This document shows, one piece after another, positions 19,196 through 28,874 of a stretch of DNA of 64,000 nt. The stretch is taken from contig CANBCZ010000004.1 of assembly GCA_947367255.1 (NCBI GenBank), positions 1-64,000 on the forward strand. Reading direction: 5' to 3'. The position numbers were made by a program, and so were the translations under genes. The DNA is from an uncultured Alistipes sp. GTDB lineage: Bacteria; Bacteroidota; Bacteroidia; Bacteroidales; Rikenellaceae. Within the stretch, counting starts at the first letter, position 1. The number at the start of each line of letters is the position of its first letter. The notes under the pieces are model-generated. The model was not told where the DNA came from. It worked only from the letters and a program-made list of their open reading frames with translations, and made no database searches.

Positions 19196-19965
19196 GTGCC
19201 GGGTGGGGTATATTTCCGATATTTGCAGTTGTGGCTGCGGCTATGGGACTTGCGAGTTTCGTAGCGGCACTTTGTACTCGTAAGTCGTTGGCTCAGTGGA
19301 TGATTCGCGGAGCTGTGGCGGTTATGCTGCTCTTTATTCTGCAGCTGTGGATAGTGCTTGACCGCCCACCGATGCGTACTATGGGAGAGACAAGGTTATG
19401 GTACTCGCTCTTCCTCTTTATCTGTGGTGCATTTGCCTATAGGCGTTGGGGATATGGCTGGCTGCTCGGCTTTGCGACAACAATGGCGACGGTATTTATG
19501 GTCATAAACTGTTTTAAGCCCGAGATTCACGACCAGTCGCTGATGCCGGCATTGCAGAGTGTATGGTTTATCCCTCATGTCTCGATATATATCTTCTCGT
19601 ATGCGTTGTTGGGGTGTGCTACGCTGATGTCGCTCTACTCGTTATGGGGCAGGAGAGATGTGGATGATGCACTGCAGAGCCTTACTTGGGGCGGTGTAGC
19701 ATTCTTTACGATAGGTATGCTTACAGGTGCACTCTGGGCAAAGGAGGCGTGGGGTGAGTATTGGAGCTGGGACGCAAAGGAGAGCTGGGCGGCGGCAACA
19801 TGGCTGCTCTATCTGCTTGCAATGCACCTGCCGCGTCTTGGTTATAGTGATAGAAGGGTGCGGGCGGTGGTGATGGTTGTTGCATTTCTCAGCCTGCAGA
19901 TGTGTTGGTATGGTGTGAACTACCTGCCGGCAGCAATGGATAGTGTGCATATTTATAACAGATAA
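19192..19965 (+). CDS. CcsA/ResC-like cytochrome c assembly protein
   Basis: WAKEAWGEYWSWDAKESWAAATWLLYLLAMH (WWD-type motif). Confidence 0.9.
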   Translation: MSAGWGIFPIFAVVAAAMGLASFVAALCTRKSLAQWMIRGAVAVMLLFILQLWIVLDRPPMRTMGETRLWYSLFLFICGAFAYRRWGYGWLLGFATTMATVFMVINCFKPEIHDQSLMPALQSVWFIPHVSIYIFSYALLGCATLMSLYSLWGRRDVDDALQSLTWGGVAFFTIGMLTGALWAKEAWGEYWSWDAKESWAAATWLLYLLAMHLPRLGYSDRRVRAVVMVVAFLSLQMCWYGVNYLPAAMDSVHIYNR

Positions 19966-19986
19966 AACCCTTAAACTTAGTAGCTT

Positions 19987-21303
19987 ATGAAGAAAAAACT
20001 ACTTTTTGGTTCGCTGGTTGTCATAGCGCTGCTCGTTGTGGCATACCGCATCAGTTGCAAGGCTCCTTCGGCAGAACTTGGCGAGCAGGAGCGTGTAGCG
20101 GCAATTTTTGAAAGAGGCGGATGTCTGGACTGCCATAGCGCAGAGCCAAACCTGCCATTCTACGCTTCGATGCCGATTATGGGCGATATGGTTGTTGCCG
20201 ATAGTAAGGCGGGCTATCAGATGTTCGATATCGAGCCGATGATAAAGGCGCTCGGATCGGGCGAAACACTCTCGGCAGTCGATGTGGCAAGGGTCGAGAA
20301 GGCTGCGCTTGACGGCGATATGCCTATGGCAAAGTACTACCTTGTGCATTGGGGTAGCCAGATGACCTCTGCAAAGAGTACTATCATTGCCGCTTGGGCA
20401 GAGAAGTGGCGTGCAGAGTACTACAACGACGGCATTGGTGGCGAGCCTGTTCGTCCTATAGCCGAGCGATTGGAGTATGACGAGGCAAAGGCAGAGCTCG
20501 GTCGTATCCTCTACCACGACACCCGACTCTCGATTGACAATACCGTCTCTTGTGCCTCTTGTCACGACCTGAGCACAGCGGGTGTGGACAACAAACAGTA
20601 CTCGGAGGGTGTGGGCGGTCAGCTTGGTGGCGTAAATGCACCGACCGTATATAATGCTGTCTACAACTTCGTTCAGTTCTGGGATGGTCGTGCCGCAACC
20701 CTTGCATTGCAGGCTGCAGGTCCGCCACTCAACCCTGTGGAGATGGGCTGCGAGTCGTTTGACCAGATTATTGCAAAGCTCTCGAAAGATCGTGCCCTGA
20801 CACGAGCATTCAAGGCTGTATATCCTGATGGTTGGAGCGAGGCAAATATTACCGATGCAATCGCGCAGTTCGAGCATACTCTCATCACACCTAACTCTCG
20901 CTTTGACAGATACTTGAAGGGCGATGCCGAGGCAATTACTGCCGAGGAGCTCGAGGGTTATAACCTCTTTAAGAAGTATAACTGCGCAACCTGCCATGTA
21001 GGTCCTATTTTGGGTGGTCAGTCCTATGAACTTATGGGTCAGTATGCCGACTACTTTGCAGCGCGCGGCACAGAGCTTACCGTAGAGGATAATGGTCGAT
21101 TTAAGGAGACATCTATCGAGCGCGACCGTCACCGCTTCAAGGTTCCCGGACTTCGAAATGTAGCACTTACTGCCCCATACTTCCACGACGGCACCGAGCC
21201 TGAACTCAAAGAGGCTGTATGCAAGATGGGTACATATCAGGTTGGTGTGGAGCTTGAAGATGAGGTTGAGGATAAGATTGTTGCCTTCCTGAAAGCAATA
21301 TAG
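19987..21303 (+). CDS. Cytochrome c peroxidase (MauG/CCP family) with three CXXCH motifs
   Basis: CLDCH, CASCH, CATCH; LGRILYHDTRLSIDNTVSCASCHD; FKVPGLRNVALTAPYFHDG. Confidence 0.92.
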   Translation: MKKKLLFGSLVVIALLVVAYRISCKAPSAELGEQERVAAIFERGGCLDCHSAEPNLPFYASMPIMGDMVVADSKAGYQMFDIEPMIKALGSGETLSAVDVARVEKAALDGDMPMAKYYLVHWGSQMTSAKSTIIAAWAEKWRAEYYNDGIGGEPVRPIAERLEYDEAKAELGRILYHDTRLSIDNTVSCASCHDLSTAGVDNKQYSEGVGGQLGGVNAPTVYNAVYNFVQFWDGRAATLALQAAGPPLNPVEMGCESFDQIIAKLSKDRALTRAFKAVYPDGWSEANITDAIAQFEHTLITPNSRFDRYLKGDAEAITAEELEGYNLFKKYNCATCHVGPILGGQSYELMGQYADYFAARGTELTVEDNGRFKETSIERDRHRFKVPGLRNVALTAPYFHDGTEPELKEAVCKMGTYQVGVELEDEVEDKIVAFLKAI

Positions 21304-21309
21304 AAGTTT

Positions 21310-21400
21310 TATCGTGATAACGCGGATACCTACTTCCGATAGCTAAAAATCCCGGTAAAGGTCAGTACTAAAATGTACAGCCTTTGCCGGGATTTTTACT
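21310..21400 (+). repeat. Quasi-palindromic element 6 (hairpin 21345-21397), core inverted relative to elements 1-3, right arm lost
   Basis: ATCGTGATAACGCGGATACCTACTTCCG left arm; AAAAATCCCGGTAAAGGTCAGTACTAAAATGTACAGCCTTTGCCGGGATTTTT. Confidence 0.88.
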
Positions 21401-21451
21401 TGAGCCAAGGGCAATAGACAATAAAGAGAGTGGCAAAAAAATGCATTTTCC

Positions 21452-21483
21452 TTTGTACTTTAGTACAAAAAGATGTACCTTTG
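21452..21483 (+). promoter_or_regulatory. Promoter TTTG-N20-TACCTTTG directly before the SusC ATG
   Basis: TTTG 21452-21455; TACCTTTG 21476-21483; ATG 21490. Confidence 0.85.
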
Positions 21484-21489
21484 CGCCCT

Positions 21490-24453
21490 ATGAACTCACT
21501 CAAACAATTTTTTCAACTTTTCGGCATTACGTTACTGCTCAGCTTATTAGTATCGGCTGCATCTGCGCAGAGCGTAGCTAAGGTGACTGTAAGCGGTACT
21601 GTTACCTCTGCCGAAGATAACTCCCCGCTGCTCGGTGTGGCAGTAGTGGTCCTTGAGACTATGCAGGGAGTGACATCTAATTTTGATGGTACATACACCA
21701 TCGATGCTGCTGCAGGAAATACGCTCAGCTTCTCCTTCCTCGGATGCAAGGAGGCGCAGTGGGTAGTGCCCGCAGATGCAAAGGGTAGTATCACCTGCGA
21801 CATCAAGCTCGAGTCGGAGAGCGAGGCGATTGACGATGTGGTGGTAATTGCCTATGGTGTGCGTAAAAAGGGAACTATCACCGGTTCGGTATCGACGGTG
21901 AAGATGGAGAAGGTCGAGAAGACACCGACAGCTGCATTTGATCAGGCGTTGCAGGGTCAGGTGCCGGGCTTGACAGTACTCTCGAACACCGGTGAGCCGA
22001 GTGCGGCGGCGGTGATGACTATTCGTGGTACAAACTCCATCAACTCGGGAACCGCTCCGCTCTACATCCTCGATGGTGTGCCTATTGCGGCAAGTGACTT
22101 TAATACTATCAACCCTGCCGACATCGAGTCTATCTCGGTGCTCAAGGATGCCTCTTCGACCTCTATCTATGGTGCGCGTGCAGCGAATGGTGTGATTGTC
22201 ATCACTACAAAGCGCGGAAAGATGGCAGATCGTCCGAGAATTGAGTATCGTATGCAGCTCGGTTTCTCGCAGGTGGCATGCGGAAAGTGGGATTTGATGA
22301 ACACTGCCGAGCGTATCGAGTATGAGCGTCAGATAGGTATGGACGAGGGTCAGAACTATGCTGTGCTGAGCCAGACTGATATAAATTGGATGGAGCAGGT
22401 CTTCAACTCGTCGGCAATGTTGCAGAACTACGAGCTTGCCGTATCGGGTGCTGATGAGAAGACCTCGTACTACATCTCTGCCGGTTACTACAATCAGGAT
22501 GGTGTGGCAATGGGCTCGAGCTTCGAGCGTTTCTCGTCGCGTCAGAACTTCGAGCGCAAGATGGGCAGCTGGCTCAAGATGGGTGCCAACACAATGCTCA
22601 ACTTCCAGAATATTACACAGGCGGATGAGGGTGCATATACACTCGTCACTCCAATCTCGGCAGCCCGCTTTATGATGCCGTATTGGAATCCATACCGCGC
22701 AGACGGCTCTATAGCCTCAATTGCCGACGGTAGCTGGAAGGGTAATGGTCAGAACCCTGTGGAGTGGCTGGCAAACAACCCTGTGAGCTTCAAGAAGTAC
22801 AAGGTTATCTCTACGCAGTATGCCGAGGCGACACCTATAAAGGGTCTTACACTCAAGAGTCAGTTCGGTATCGACTACTCGCATACTACCGGCTTCGGTC
22901 AGTCCTTCCCGAGCTATGCTCCAAATCAGGGACAGGGTAGTGCTTCACGCAGCTCGACCGACAGCTACAGCCTTACCATAACTAATACTGTAAACTACAA
23001 CTTCGATATCGACAACAGTCACCACTTCAACCTCCTTGTAGGTCAGGAGGGTGTGAACAGCCACTACGAGGCGTTCAATATCCTTACGAAGGGTCAGAAT
23101 AACGATAAACTGACAAATGTCTCTTCGGGTACCCGCGCAACATCGTGGGGTGATACTACCGACTCGGACTACGGCTTTGTGTCGTTCTTCGGTCGTGGCG
23201 AGTACAACTACGACGAGCGTTACTTCGCCGACTTCTCGGTGCGTACAGACGGTAGTTCGCGCTTTGGTGTCTCTCGCCGTTGGGCAGGCTTCTGGAGTGT
23301 GGGTTTTATGTGGAATATGCGCAACGAGGCGTTTATCGACAGCGCGCGTTTGTGGCTGACAAATGCTCAGATCTCCTTCTCGACAGGTACATCGGGTAAC
23401 TCATCTATCCCTAACTACGAGCACCTCGCACTGGTTGGTGGCGGTGCTGACTATGTAGGCAGTGCCGGTGTAGGTCTTATGCAGCCGGGAAATGAGCGTC
23501 TGGGATGGGAGAAGCCGTGGACCACAAACCTCGGTCTGCACTTCGGATTCTGGCACAGACTCAATGTAGACCTTGAGCTCTACTACAAGCACACCTCGGA
23601 TATGCTTATGGAGGTGCCTGAACCATACTCTACATCGGGTTTTGGATACTACTGGGATAATGTCGGCGCGATGGTAAACAAGGGTGTGGAGCTCAATGTT
23701 CTCGGAACACTGATTGCTACTCCGGAGTTTATGTGGACAGTAAATGCCAATGTGTCGTACAACCATAACCGCATTACCGAGCTCTATAACGGTGTTCAGG
23801 AGTATGAGCGCTCGGGTACAAATACAAAACTTGTTGTGGGTCATCCACTCGGCGAGTTCTACATCAACCGCTATGCGGGCGTAAACCCTGCAAATGGTGA
23901 TGCGCTGTGGTATACAAAGGATGGCGAGCTGACAACAGAGCTTCGAGATGAGGATAAGGTGCTTATCGGCAAGAGCTACATCGCCCCTTGGCAGGGTGGT
24001 TTCGGTACGGCGCTGAGCTGGAAGGGACTCTCTCTTACTGCGCAGTTCAGTTGGGTTGCCGACCGTTGGATGCTCAACAACGACCGCTACTTTGACGAGT
24101 CGAATGGTCGTTTTGCATCTTACAACCAGTCACGCCGCCTGCTCGAGCGTTGGCAGAAGCCGGGCGATGTGACCGATATACCGCGTCACGGAGTCTACAC
24201 AGAGTTTGACAGCCGCCTGCTTGAGGATGCATCTTTCTTGCGACTTAAGAACCTGATGCTCAGCTACTCAATCCCGGAGAAGGCTATCCGCAAGAGCCGC
24301 GTATTCAGCGGACTGAGACTCTACGCACAGGCGCAGAACCTCTTTACATTCACTCGCTTCTCGGGTCTGGACCCCGAGGGTACGACAAACCTCTATGCCG
24401 CGCAGTATCCTATGTCGCGTCAGTTTACCTTCGGAGTTGATATTACATTCTAA
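21490..24453 (+). CDS. SusC/RagA-family TonB-linked outer membrane protein
   Basis: Carboxypeptidase-regulatory-like domain, TonB plug (PGLTVLSNTGEPSAAAVMTIRGTNSINSGTAPLYILDG), beta barrel. Confidence 0.95.
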   Translation: MNSLKQFFQLFGITLLLSLLVSAASAQSVAKVTVSGTVTSAEDNSPLLGVAVVVLETMQGVTSNFDGTYTIDAAAGNTLSFSFLGCKEAQWVVPADAKGSITCDIKLESESEAIDDVVVIAYGVRKKGTITGSVSTVKMEKVEKTPTAAFDQALQGQVPGLTVLSNTGEPSAAAVMTIRGTNSINSGTAPLYILDGVPIAASDFNTINPADIESISVLKDASSTSIYGARAANGVIVITTKRGKMADRPRIEYRMQLGFSQVACGKWDLMNTAERIEYERQIGMDEGQNYAVLSQTDINWMEQVFNSSAMLQNYELAVSGADEKTSYYISAGYYNQDGVAMGSSFERFSSRQNFERKMGSWLKMGANTMLNFQNITQADEGAYTLVTPISAARFMMPYWNPYRADGSIASIADGSWKGNGQNPVEWLANNPVSFKKYKVISTQYAEATPIKGLTLKSQFGIDYSHTTGFGQSFPSYAPNQGQGSASRSSTDSYSLTITNTVNYNFDIDNSHHFNLLVGQEGVNSHYEAFNILTKGQNNDKLTNVSSGTRATSWGDTTDSDYGFVSFFGRGEYNYDERYFADFSVRTDGSSRFGVSRRWAGFWSVGFMWNMRNEAFIDSARLWLTNAQISFSTGTSGNSSIPNYEHLALVGGGADYVGSAGVGLMQPGNERLGWEKPWTTNLGLHFGFWHRLNVDLELYYKHTSDMLMEVPEPYSTSGFGYYWDNVGAMVNKGVELNVLGTLIATPEFMWTVNANVSYNHNRITELYNGVQEYERSGTNTKLVVGHPLGEFYINRYAGVNPANGDALWYTKDGELTTELRDEDKVLIGKSYIAPWQGGFGTALSWKGLSLTAQFSWVADRWMLNNDRYFDESNGRFASYNQSRRLLERWQKPGDVTDIPRHGVYTEFDSRLLEDASFLRLKNLMLSYSIPEKAIRKSRVFSGLRLYAQAQNLFTFTRFSGLDPEGTTNLYAAQYPMSRQFTFGVDITF

Positions 24454-24464
24454 ACAGTGACACT

Positions 24465-25982
24465 ATGCAGAAGATAAAGATATTTTTCGTTGCTTTGACA
24501 GCCCTTGCTGCTGTAAGCTGTCTGGATAAGGTGCCGGGCTCTGCGATTGAGCAGCAGCAGGCGATGCAGACCTTTGACGATGCAGAGCAGACCGTGACAG
24601 GTATCTACTCGCTCTTCAAGAGCGGTGCCCTCTATAGCGGACTGCTGACGATACTCCCCGACCTGCAGACAGATTTTGTCTATGCAGTAGACGGATACTC
24701 AAATACTTACGGCGATATTTGGCAGTGGAAAATCCGCTCGACCAATTCGGAGATAGAGGCTGTATATGCCGCCCTCTACCAGATTATCGCAAACTGTAAC
24801 TTCTACCTCGACCGTATCAACGGCGTTATGGCGGCTACGACAGACGACGAGAAGCTCCAGACGCTCGACATCTACACCGGAGAGGTATATGCCATTCGTG
24901 CACTCTGCTACTCGGAGTTGATAAAGTGTTACTGCAAGGCGTACGACCCTGCAACAGCCGCAAATGAGTTGGGTGTGGTGCTCCGTACAACGACTATCGA
25001 TCCGCAGCCTATGCCGCGTGCATCGCTCTATGACTCTTATCAGCAGGTACTTAAGGACCTTGCCGAGGCGGAGCGACTTCTCGATGAGGATAACGATGCA
25101 TACAGCAGTGCCTTTGTCACTCGCGCTATGGCATACGCCCTGCACGCCCGCGTGGCACTCTATATGCAGGATTGGCAGAGCGCAATCGACTACTCGACAC
25201 TGCTTATCGAGAACAAGGAGTTTGCTCTCAGCTCGGCAGTAACTCTCTATACGAGCGATATGACCTACTTCGACTATATGTGGAACTACGATTTGGCAAC
25301 AGAGATTATCTGGCGAATCGGTTTTACGACAACATCTTATGGTGGCGCGCTGGGTCAGTCGTTCCTCGGATTTAACAACGACTATACATACTACTATCCG
25401 GATTATGTTCCGGCACAGTGGGTGCTCGACCTCTACTCGCAGTCGGATATGCGATATGGCAGTTACTTCTACACCCTGCCGACAGGTTATAACCACGCTC
25501 TGCAGTGGCCACTGCTTGTTAAGTACTATGGTAATCAGGACTTTATAAACAACGCATACATCTACCATGTGGTTATGCCGAAGCCGTTCCGCCTTGCCGA
25601 GCAGTATCTGATTCGTGCCGAGGCGTACTGCCGTCAGGCAACACCAAACTATGCCGCAGCATCTAAGGATTTAGGTACGCTGCGTGCAGCGCGTATCTCG
25701 GGTGGTGGTGCAGTAAGCCTCAATGCTGCTAACTGCATCGAGCAGATTGCCGACGAGCGTGTGCGTGAGCTCTATATGGAGGGTTTCAGACTCCACGACA
25801 TCAAGCGCTGGGGTAAACTCTACCGTGATGGCGAGGGATTTACCCGCACTCCGCAGTCAAACTCCCTCTCGGAGGGCAGCTCGCTTGCCATCAAGGCAGA
25901 CAATCCACTCTTTGTATGGCCTATACCGAAGCACGAGCTTGAGGCTCCGGGTTCACTTGTTCAACCAAACGAAAGCAACTAA
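24465..25982 (+). CDS. RagB/SusD-family nutrient-binding lipoprotein
   Basis: Lipobox AAVSCLD; IADERVRELYMEGFRLHDIKRWG. Confidence 0.95.
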   Translation: MQKIKIFFVALTALAAVSCLDKVPGSAIEQQQAMQTFDDAEQTVTGIYSLFKSGALYSGLLTILPDLQTDFVYAVDGYSNTYGDIWQWKIRSTNSEIEAVYAALYQIIANCNFYLDRINGVMAATTDDEKLQTLDIYTGEVYAIRALCYSELIKCYCKAYDPATAANELGVVLRTTTIDPQPMPRASLYDSYQQVLKDLAEAERLLDEDNDAYSSAFVTRAMAYALHARVALYMQDWQSAIDYSTLLIENKEFALSSAVTLYTSDMTYFDYMWNYDLATEIIWRIGFTTTSYGGALGQSFLGFNNDYTYYYPDYVPAQWVLDLYSQSDMRYGSYFYTLPTGYNHALQWPLLVKYYGNQDFINNAYIYHVVMPKPFRLAEQYLIRAEAYCRQATPNYAAASKDLGTLRAARISGGGAVSLNAANCIEQIADERVRELYMEGFRLHDIKRWGKLYRDGEGFTRTPQSNSLSEGSSLAIKADNPLFVWPIPKHELEAPGSLVQPNESN

Positions 25983-25985
25983 GAT

Positions 25986-26885
25986 ATGAAGAAGTTACCT
26001 ATATATATATTGGTGGCTCTGGCACTCTTCTCTTGCAAGGAGCAGTACACCAAGTACTCGGATGCAGAGTATGTGATGTTTGCCGACAGCATCTCGACAA
26101 ATATGGTGCAGAAGGAGCAGAGCCGCTTTACTGTAGCTGTGTCATCGACCGTAGCGCGCAGCTATGACCGAACATTCGGCGTGGAGGTTGTCGATGCGGG
26201 CAGTAATGCCATAGAGGGCAAGCACTACCGACTGCTGACAAGCAGTGTGACAATTCCGGCAGGAAAGCTCGCGGCAGATGTTGAGGTGGAGGGTATCTAC
26301 GACAATATCGAGGCGACAGACTCGCTCGGCTTCCAGCTGCGTCTTGTGATGCCGGAGCAGTTGAAGTGGAGTCTCTATCCGAACTCGGACTGCACGAAGG
26401 TTACGATGTACAAGAGCTGTCCGTTCGACCGCAATACATTTACAGGCTATGCAGTGCTCTCGTCACTGCTGCTGCGTGACTATCCGGGCGAGAATGTATC
26501 GTTCCAGCGACTTGTCTACACAGAGGCGCACCCTACAGAGGAGAGTATGATTATCGTGCGCAGTGCCTTCTATGACGGATATGACATTACGCTGACACTC
26601 CATAGTGAGGATGCTGCCGAGCCGAGAATTACTATGGACAAGGATCAGGTGCTCTCTGATGAGGCGTCTGTATTCGGTCAGATCTTGGGCGATAACCACA
26701 TCCTTGGCGATGATAGTCCGTACTACACATCATATTTCAATACCTGCCAGCGCTTTGCTGTGCTCTGGCTCCGCGTATATGTCGAGAATCTGGGTACTAC
26801 AATCGGTACTGTGGGCAACTACTACAATGTTATCGAGTGGATCTCGGACGAGGAGGCTGACAGACTCAAACGAGAGGGACTTTAG
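25986..26885 (+). CDS. DUF4843-like lipoprotein
   Basis: Lipobox ALFSCKE; Calx-beta-like segment; position after SusD. Confidence 0.7.
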   Translation: MKKLPIYILVALALFSCKEQYTKYSDAEYVMFADSISTNMVQKEQSRFTVAVSSTVARSYDRTFGVEVVDAGSNAIEGKHYRLLTSSVTIPAGKLAADVEVEGIYDNIEATDSLGFQLRLVMPEQLKWSLYPNSDCTKVTMYKSCPFDRNTFTGYAVLSSLLLRDYPGENVSFQRLVYTEAHPTEESMIIVRSAFYDGYDITLTLHSEDAAEPRITMDKDQVLSDEASVFGQILGDNHILGDDSPYYTSYFNTCQRFAVLWLRVYVENLGTTIGTVGNYYNVIEWISDEEADRLKREGL

Positions 26886-26924
26886 AGATGGTTTTAAGAG
26901 ATAATAATTAAAAAAATAGATACT

Positions 26925-28874
26925 ATGAAGAGGTTTTTAACTATCATTTCACTTCTGCTCGTTGCAGCAGCTTGTACACCTACACCGACTCCGGAGCCAG
27001 AACCGGAGAAGCCGAACTTCCCTGAGGCTGTAAGTCAGGCGGTGCTTCCGGGTAGCGAATTTACCCTTAACATCGAGCCGAACTACGATTGGGAGGTGGC
27101 TCTCTCGCAGAACTCGGTTGCATATTTCTCGATCAAGGATGGCGAGAATGTATCGTACAAAGTTCGCGGTGAGGCGGGCGAGCACTCTGTCGTTATTGCA
27201 GTTGCCGACATTCAACTCTTTGACCTTGAGCCTGTTTGTGAGGTTACAATGACTATGCAGGGTCAGAGTCAGGTTATTGCAACCCTTACAATGACTGCTA
27301 CAGAGCGCGAGATGAAGATCTATCCTGTAGTACTTGAGGATGGTGCATTTGCATACTCCGCAGAGAGCGATCTGACATACGCATATCTCGATACAGAGGT
27401 TGCTGCAGAGGGTATGGCGATGATTTGGCCTGCCGAGATGTCGCTCTACTCTACACGCGTTAAGGTTGTGAGCAACTTCAACTGGATTGTAGACGGCACG
27501 CCGGAGTGGATTCTCCCTATCGAGGGCGGTACTGCGGGCGTTACAGAGCTCTGGATTAAGGGCGATGAGACAAAGTATCCGATGACTGCGCAGAGCGCAA
27601 CACTCAACTTTGTAGATGCAACAGCAACCGACAAGGTGGCTGCAACGCTGAAGATTGCAATACCTGCAGCGACAGAGATATTTGCTGTAGAGGGCTTCTC
27701 TCAGACAACAGAGTTCAACTATCAGGGTCATATCTACAGCTCGATGATTGGTGAGTATGTTGAGGGTGGTGCTATTGCATCTGTGCTCGGCGTAGATGGT
27801 TCGAACGTGGTTGCTGTTGAGTTTAGTGAGGCTGCAGGTCTTGCACAGGCAGCGCTTAATCCGCAGTGGCTTACAATTGACTATGCTGCTTGGGATACAA
27901 CAAACAGCTCTGTAATTCAGCAGCGTGCACTTACTCTGAGCGTAGCAGCAAATGAGGGTGCGGCACGTAAGGCGACTGTACTTGTACTGCCTAATGGCGT
28001 GGCTGCAGATAACATTGATTTGATCGCCCTCAATGGCGATATTGCAGATGAGTACAAGCAGTATGTAGTAACCGTAGTTGAGCAGGCGGGCGATCCCGGT
28101 TCTATTGAGATTGTCGGCGAGCAGACTATGGAGGGCAACGGTGGCAGCATCGAGCAACTTGATGGTTCACACTGGATTTTCGGTCTGTTCTCTGGCGTAA
28201 AGGCTGGTTATGATGTGCTCTACACCTCGCAGTGGGCATACGAGGATTGGTATGTGAATGTTGTTCGTCCATATACAGAGATTAAGTGCTACTCATTTGA
28301 TACTACAGGCGCTACTGTTGAGCTTTCGGGCGATACCGCGTGGATTACAACCACAGTATTTGGCACAAACTCAGAGAAGGTGCGTATCGTAATGGATAAG
28401 AGTAAGCCAACTGCAGCACCATCGCAGAACCTCAATACAGGTGACTATGAGGGTGTTGTGACCTTTGCCGACGAGAACGGTGTATTTGCGCTGATCTTCT
28501 GCCGCTACAACGAGGCTGCGGCACAGACCTCTACAGGTGTCGATTTCTACTATCCTGAATATGCTGCACAGCAGAACTCTACACTCGTAGAGCTTACCTC
28601 GGGCGAGCTCTATACAAAGTATGCCTCTTATGGCGAGAAGGTATACCACCTGACCTATACCACAGCAACTCCTAACCTCTCGATGCTTAAGGGTCTGCCA
28701 CAGGCTTGGGCTTATGTAGACGAGACAGCGGACAAGGATTGGCTTAAGTATGAGTATAGCGAGGACTACCAGATGGTCACTATGGACTCAAAGAAGGGCA
28801 ATGGCAAGACCGGTGCTCTGGTATTTGGCGAGGGTAGCGTAGTACTTATTTGTACACTCAATATTGCACAATAA
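26925..28874 (+). CDS. Surface lipoprotein with repeated Ig/BACON-like segments (DUF5003-like)
   Basis: Lipobox VAAACTP, long all-beta sequence, within SusCD operon. Confidence 0.6.
   Translation: MKRFLTIISLLLVAAACTPTPTPEPEPEKPNFPEAVSQAVLPGSEFTLNIEPNYDWEVALSQNSVAYFSIKDGENVSYKVRGEAGEHSVVIAVADIQLFDLEPVCEVTMTMQGQSQVIATLTMTATEREMKIYPVVLEDGAFAYSAESDLTYAYLDTEVAAEGMAMIWPAEMSLYSTRVKVVSNFNWIVDGTPEWILPIEGGTAGVTELWIKGDETKYPMTAQSATLNFVDATATDKVAATLKIAIPAATEIFAVEGFSQTTEFNYQGHIYSSMIGEYVEGGAIASVLGVDGSNVVAVEFSEAAGLAQAALNPQWLTIDYAAWDTTNSSVIQQRALTLSVAANEGAARKATVLVLPNGVAADNIDLIALNGDIADEYKQYVVTVVEQAGDPGSIEIVGEQTMEGNGGSIEQLDGSHWIFGLFSGVKAGYDVLYTSQWAYEDWYVNVVRPYTEIKCYSFDTTGATVELSGDTAWITTTVFGTNSEKVRIVMDKSKPTAAPSQNLNTGDYEGVVTFADENGVFALIFCRYNEAAAQTSTGVDFYYPEYAAQQNSTLVELTSGELYTKYASYGEKVYHLTYTTATPNLSMLKGLPQAWAYVDETADKDWLKYEYSEDYQMVTMDSKKGNGKTGALVFGEGSVVLICTLNIAQ

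Noticed and set aside
26949-28157. 402-aa minus-strand ORF
   Set aside because: Antisense shadow ORF inside a clear lipoprotein gene of the SusCD operon.
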